Shown in pieces: positions 61,876 to 64,000 of a DNA stretch of 64,000 bases; position 1 is the first letter of the stretch, and the number at the start of each line of letters is the position of its first letter. The stretch comes from Plectrocnemia conspersa (taxonomy: Eukaryota > Arthropoda > Insecta > Trichoptera > Polycentropodidae), in contig VTFK01000016.1 of NCBI GenBank assembly GCA_009617715.1, positions 62,001 through 126,000 of the forward strand, given 5' to 3'. The notes under the pieces are model-generated. The model searched no databases. It saw nothing but the letters and a program-made list of their open reading frames with translations, and was not told where the DNA came from. The translations under genes and the position numbers were made by a program.

Positions 61876-62557
61876 CCCTTAAATAAATGGTGTTGCAAAT
61901 CTGCAACAATTTATTTAAGCGCTTATAACTCAGTCTACGTTCAATAAAGGAACTCTATTGCATAATGTTACATATGTGTAACAAACGCCGAGCCATTGTG
62001 TATTCAAATTATATTCGATAGAAATCTCTGTACGCGGTATCATGCCATTTAAAAAAAAAAATTGTTGGGTGCAAATATGTCACATTTTTAGGAATTTTAA
62101 CATTTGTTTTCATTAATGACAGTGGATATATAACAAAATAAAATTAATTTATATACTCCATAAAGGTTAGTCTAACATTGTTTATTTATTTTTGTAATAG
62201 TTGCATAAAATAAACAAAACCTGCAGTAGTAGACACTGGCTTATATTGACCAAAAAGAACAGATGCAAAATGCCGAAATACAATGGAATTTCACAATGTG
62301 TGAAAAATGTGGTGTGGTCTTATGTTTTATTAGGAAGAAAAATTATTTTAATAATTTCCACTTGTAAATATTTTTTGTATATTTATAATTTTAATATACT
62401 TTGTTAGAGTTCTGCATAATGTTGCATATTTACAACAAGCATTTTTTTATAAATATAATACACAAATAAGCCAATTTATTTTTGCAATCATTTTCAGCAT
62501 AATTTTAGTACAAAAATATTTTTATTTTTTGATTTGGAAAAATCATGCATTTAAGGG
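61876..62557 (+). mobile_element. Internally deleted piggyBac element, copy B
   Basis: Termini are inverted: CCCTTAAATAAATGG at the left, and the right end reads, reversed, CCCTTAAATGCATGATT. The right flank is TTAA (62558-62561), the left ATAA (61872-61875). At 62299-62369 the plus strand encodes C-E-K-C-G-V-V-L-C-F followed by IRKKNYFNNFH, the zinc ribbon of piggyBac transposases with one Cys changed to Tyr. An overlapping frame just upstream supplies NRCKMPKYNG, the RCK.P part of the ribbon. Most of the transposase is deleted. A hairpin CTTAAATAAA...TGTTGCA/TGCAACA...TTTATTTAAG lies at 61878-61919. Confidence 0.8.
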
Positions 62558-62561
62558 TTAA

Positions 62562-63289
62562 ACAAATGTTTTTAAACTATTTATATTATCAATAATGTTG
62601 TGTTTAATGAAAAAATGTATGAAACATATTAAAATATTGCAAATACATCATTTAACAGAACAGAAGTTATGCTCAAAATAACCCTTTGAAAAACACATGC
62701 CATATAAAATAGAATAAAACATCCTCGTTTTTTTGTTAAAAAAATTTCGTTAGTGGAAAAATTTTCCTCGTTTTGTGTTTATATTGGTTTAATCCATAAT
62801 AAGGTAGCCAATAGGCATAATGAAATATTTAAAAAACTTTGTTCATAGTTATGTAATATGTTGGTTTATTACACTATTTTTTGTAAGGCTGAAAGAAATT
62901 ACTTTCTGTAATTGTTAGAGCACTGATAAATTTTTAATTTATTAAATGGCTTCTAATGATTTAATTGAGTCGCAAGATTTTCTTAGAAATTGTTAAATCA
63001 TTAAATTATTAATTTTCATAATTTACATATTTCTGCTTTTAAAGAATAAGTAAAAAAATCAGTCTTTTTTTGACTAGTGAAAGATTCTGGATTTTGCCAA
63101 TTTTTTAATAATTATATTAATGTCTGGTTTATTTAATTAAATAATTTTTCAATAATTGCCTTAGCTTAGAATTTATATTTATATTAAAAAATGTCGTTAA
63201 GACAAGTACTAGTACATTGAATAAAAAAATCAAAAGTTTGTCGATAAAATGTTTATATAGAGAGAGAGAAATAATAAACTTGCTCATTT
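62562..63289. other. AT-rich DNA, nothing recognised
   Basis: No supported feature was found. Confidence 0.5.
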
Positions 63290-63560
63290 GTAACCAGATA
63301 CGTCTTGATCGTGTTACAGCTTCTGACTAAGCCGACGTCACGTAAAGTTAAACTTCAACGCTTAAGGGATCGTCTGTCAAAAAGGTGCTTTGGCATATAA
63401 AAAAAAAACAAATTATACATTTGCAAGATACTTAAGTGATATTCAACACGATCTTGATCCTTACATTGAGTGAAAGTAATCTTAAATCAATCAATAACGA
63501 ATTAATAAGTTAATCATTCTGGAAACGTCTGCGTATAAACGTCCAATTTAAGATGTGAGT
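63290..63560. other. Moderately GC-richer island
   Basis: Contains AAGCCGACGTCACGTAAAG (CRE-like GACGTCA). No frame was found. Confidence 0.3.
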
Positions 63561-63599
63561 TTACAAATATATAAAAATATTTTTTTACTGTTTGAGAAA

Positions 63600-63960
63600 G
63601 GTTGTTATAATGCACATCCCTTGCGTTGCATTACGCTTTCATAAACCCTGATGTAAATTATAATTTAACCCCTTATAGCCGGCAAAGTGTGACATGTATA
63701 TTTGAAATTTTATTACAGCGCGAAAAGAAAAAAATTGTTCTTCTTCTCTCACTTCTTTATCTTCTTCGGGGAGAAAGAAACTCGTAAAGTCGAATTATTA
63801 GAAAGGCGCTGTGCTTTTTTACGGTTCAATATCGTATCATGAAAAAAGCGAACCTGTGTTTTTCTCAGCACAATGCGCGAATGAAACTATATTTTTATTG
63901 CTATCGTAAAGGTGAACTATCCGGAATCGCCGTAATTACAAGAAGTATACTTTCAACACA
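63600..63960. other. Moderately GC-richer island at window end
   Basis: Contains CTTTCATAAACCC, AGCCGGCAAAGTGTGAC and a pyrimidine-rich TTCTTCTTCTC tract. No frame was found, and it may continue beyond the window. Confidence 0.3.
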
Positions 63961-64000
63961 TTCTAGTGAGTAAGTTTTTAGTATTATTATCATATATATT

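Overview
This is a strongly AT-rich eukaryotic window that looks like insect intergenic DNA. The evidence is relics of Jockey/CR1- and RTE-like LINEs, piggyBac and Tc1/mariner-type transposases, hAT-like termini, a Ty3/gypsy-like solo LTR, tRNA-derived SINE-like pieces and a degenerate TTAGG-type stretch. There are no rRNA genes, intact tRNA genes, CRISPR arrays or operons. No complete protein-coding gene can be supported. Nearly all open frames longer than 60 codons are chance frames, microsatellite frames (Ile-Tyr repeats) or dead transposon frames.

Layout: 0-2.6 kb holds two tandem, same-orientation decayed LINE 3' halves (minus strand). 4.4-5.3 kb holds a tRNA-like SINE head and one copy of a dispersed repeat whose relative lies in a foldback element at 53-55 kb. 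5.7-6.1 kb is a GC-richer island with TATA-like motifs and a splice-donor-like site. 6.36-7.07 kb is a solo LTR with a TATA box and poly(A) signal. 7.2-10.1 kb has a Jockey relic, a MITE copy and another LINE relic. 10.74-11.01 kb is the best candidate for a real coding exon (89 codons, acceptor-like AG, GC-rich third positions, two downstream AATAAA). 12-24 kb has a TTAA-flanked MITE, two mariner relics, hAT-like ends, a GC-rich LTR-like insert and a 400 bp foldback. 28 kb has a piggyBac C-terminal relic. 30.9-31.1 kb has a relic resembling an uncharacterised insect repeat-borne protein. 36.1-36.8 and 61.9-62.6 kb are two copies of an internally deleted piggyBac element with TTAA target sites and a remnant of the transposase zinc ribbon. 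43-44.3 kb is an irregular tandem array. 44.4-45.4 and 49.4-49.9 kb are RTE-like LINE relics. 46.7 and 57.9 kb are long AT microsatellites. 51.0-51.3 kb is the most complete copy of a palindromic MITE. 53.1-54.8 kb is a foldback transposon whose inverted arms each carry about seven 15-bp repeats and whose core carries three 173-bp repeats.

About two dozen GC-richer, non-repetitive islands of 200-600 bp are spaced through the AT-rich background. They lack sustained reading frames and carry homeodomain-, GATA- and TTTATGG-type motifs. My inference is that this is a gene desert with conserved non-coding (probably cis-regulatory) elements around a developmental gene lying outside the window, with relics of many transposon families between them. 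Conservation cannot be tested here.
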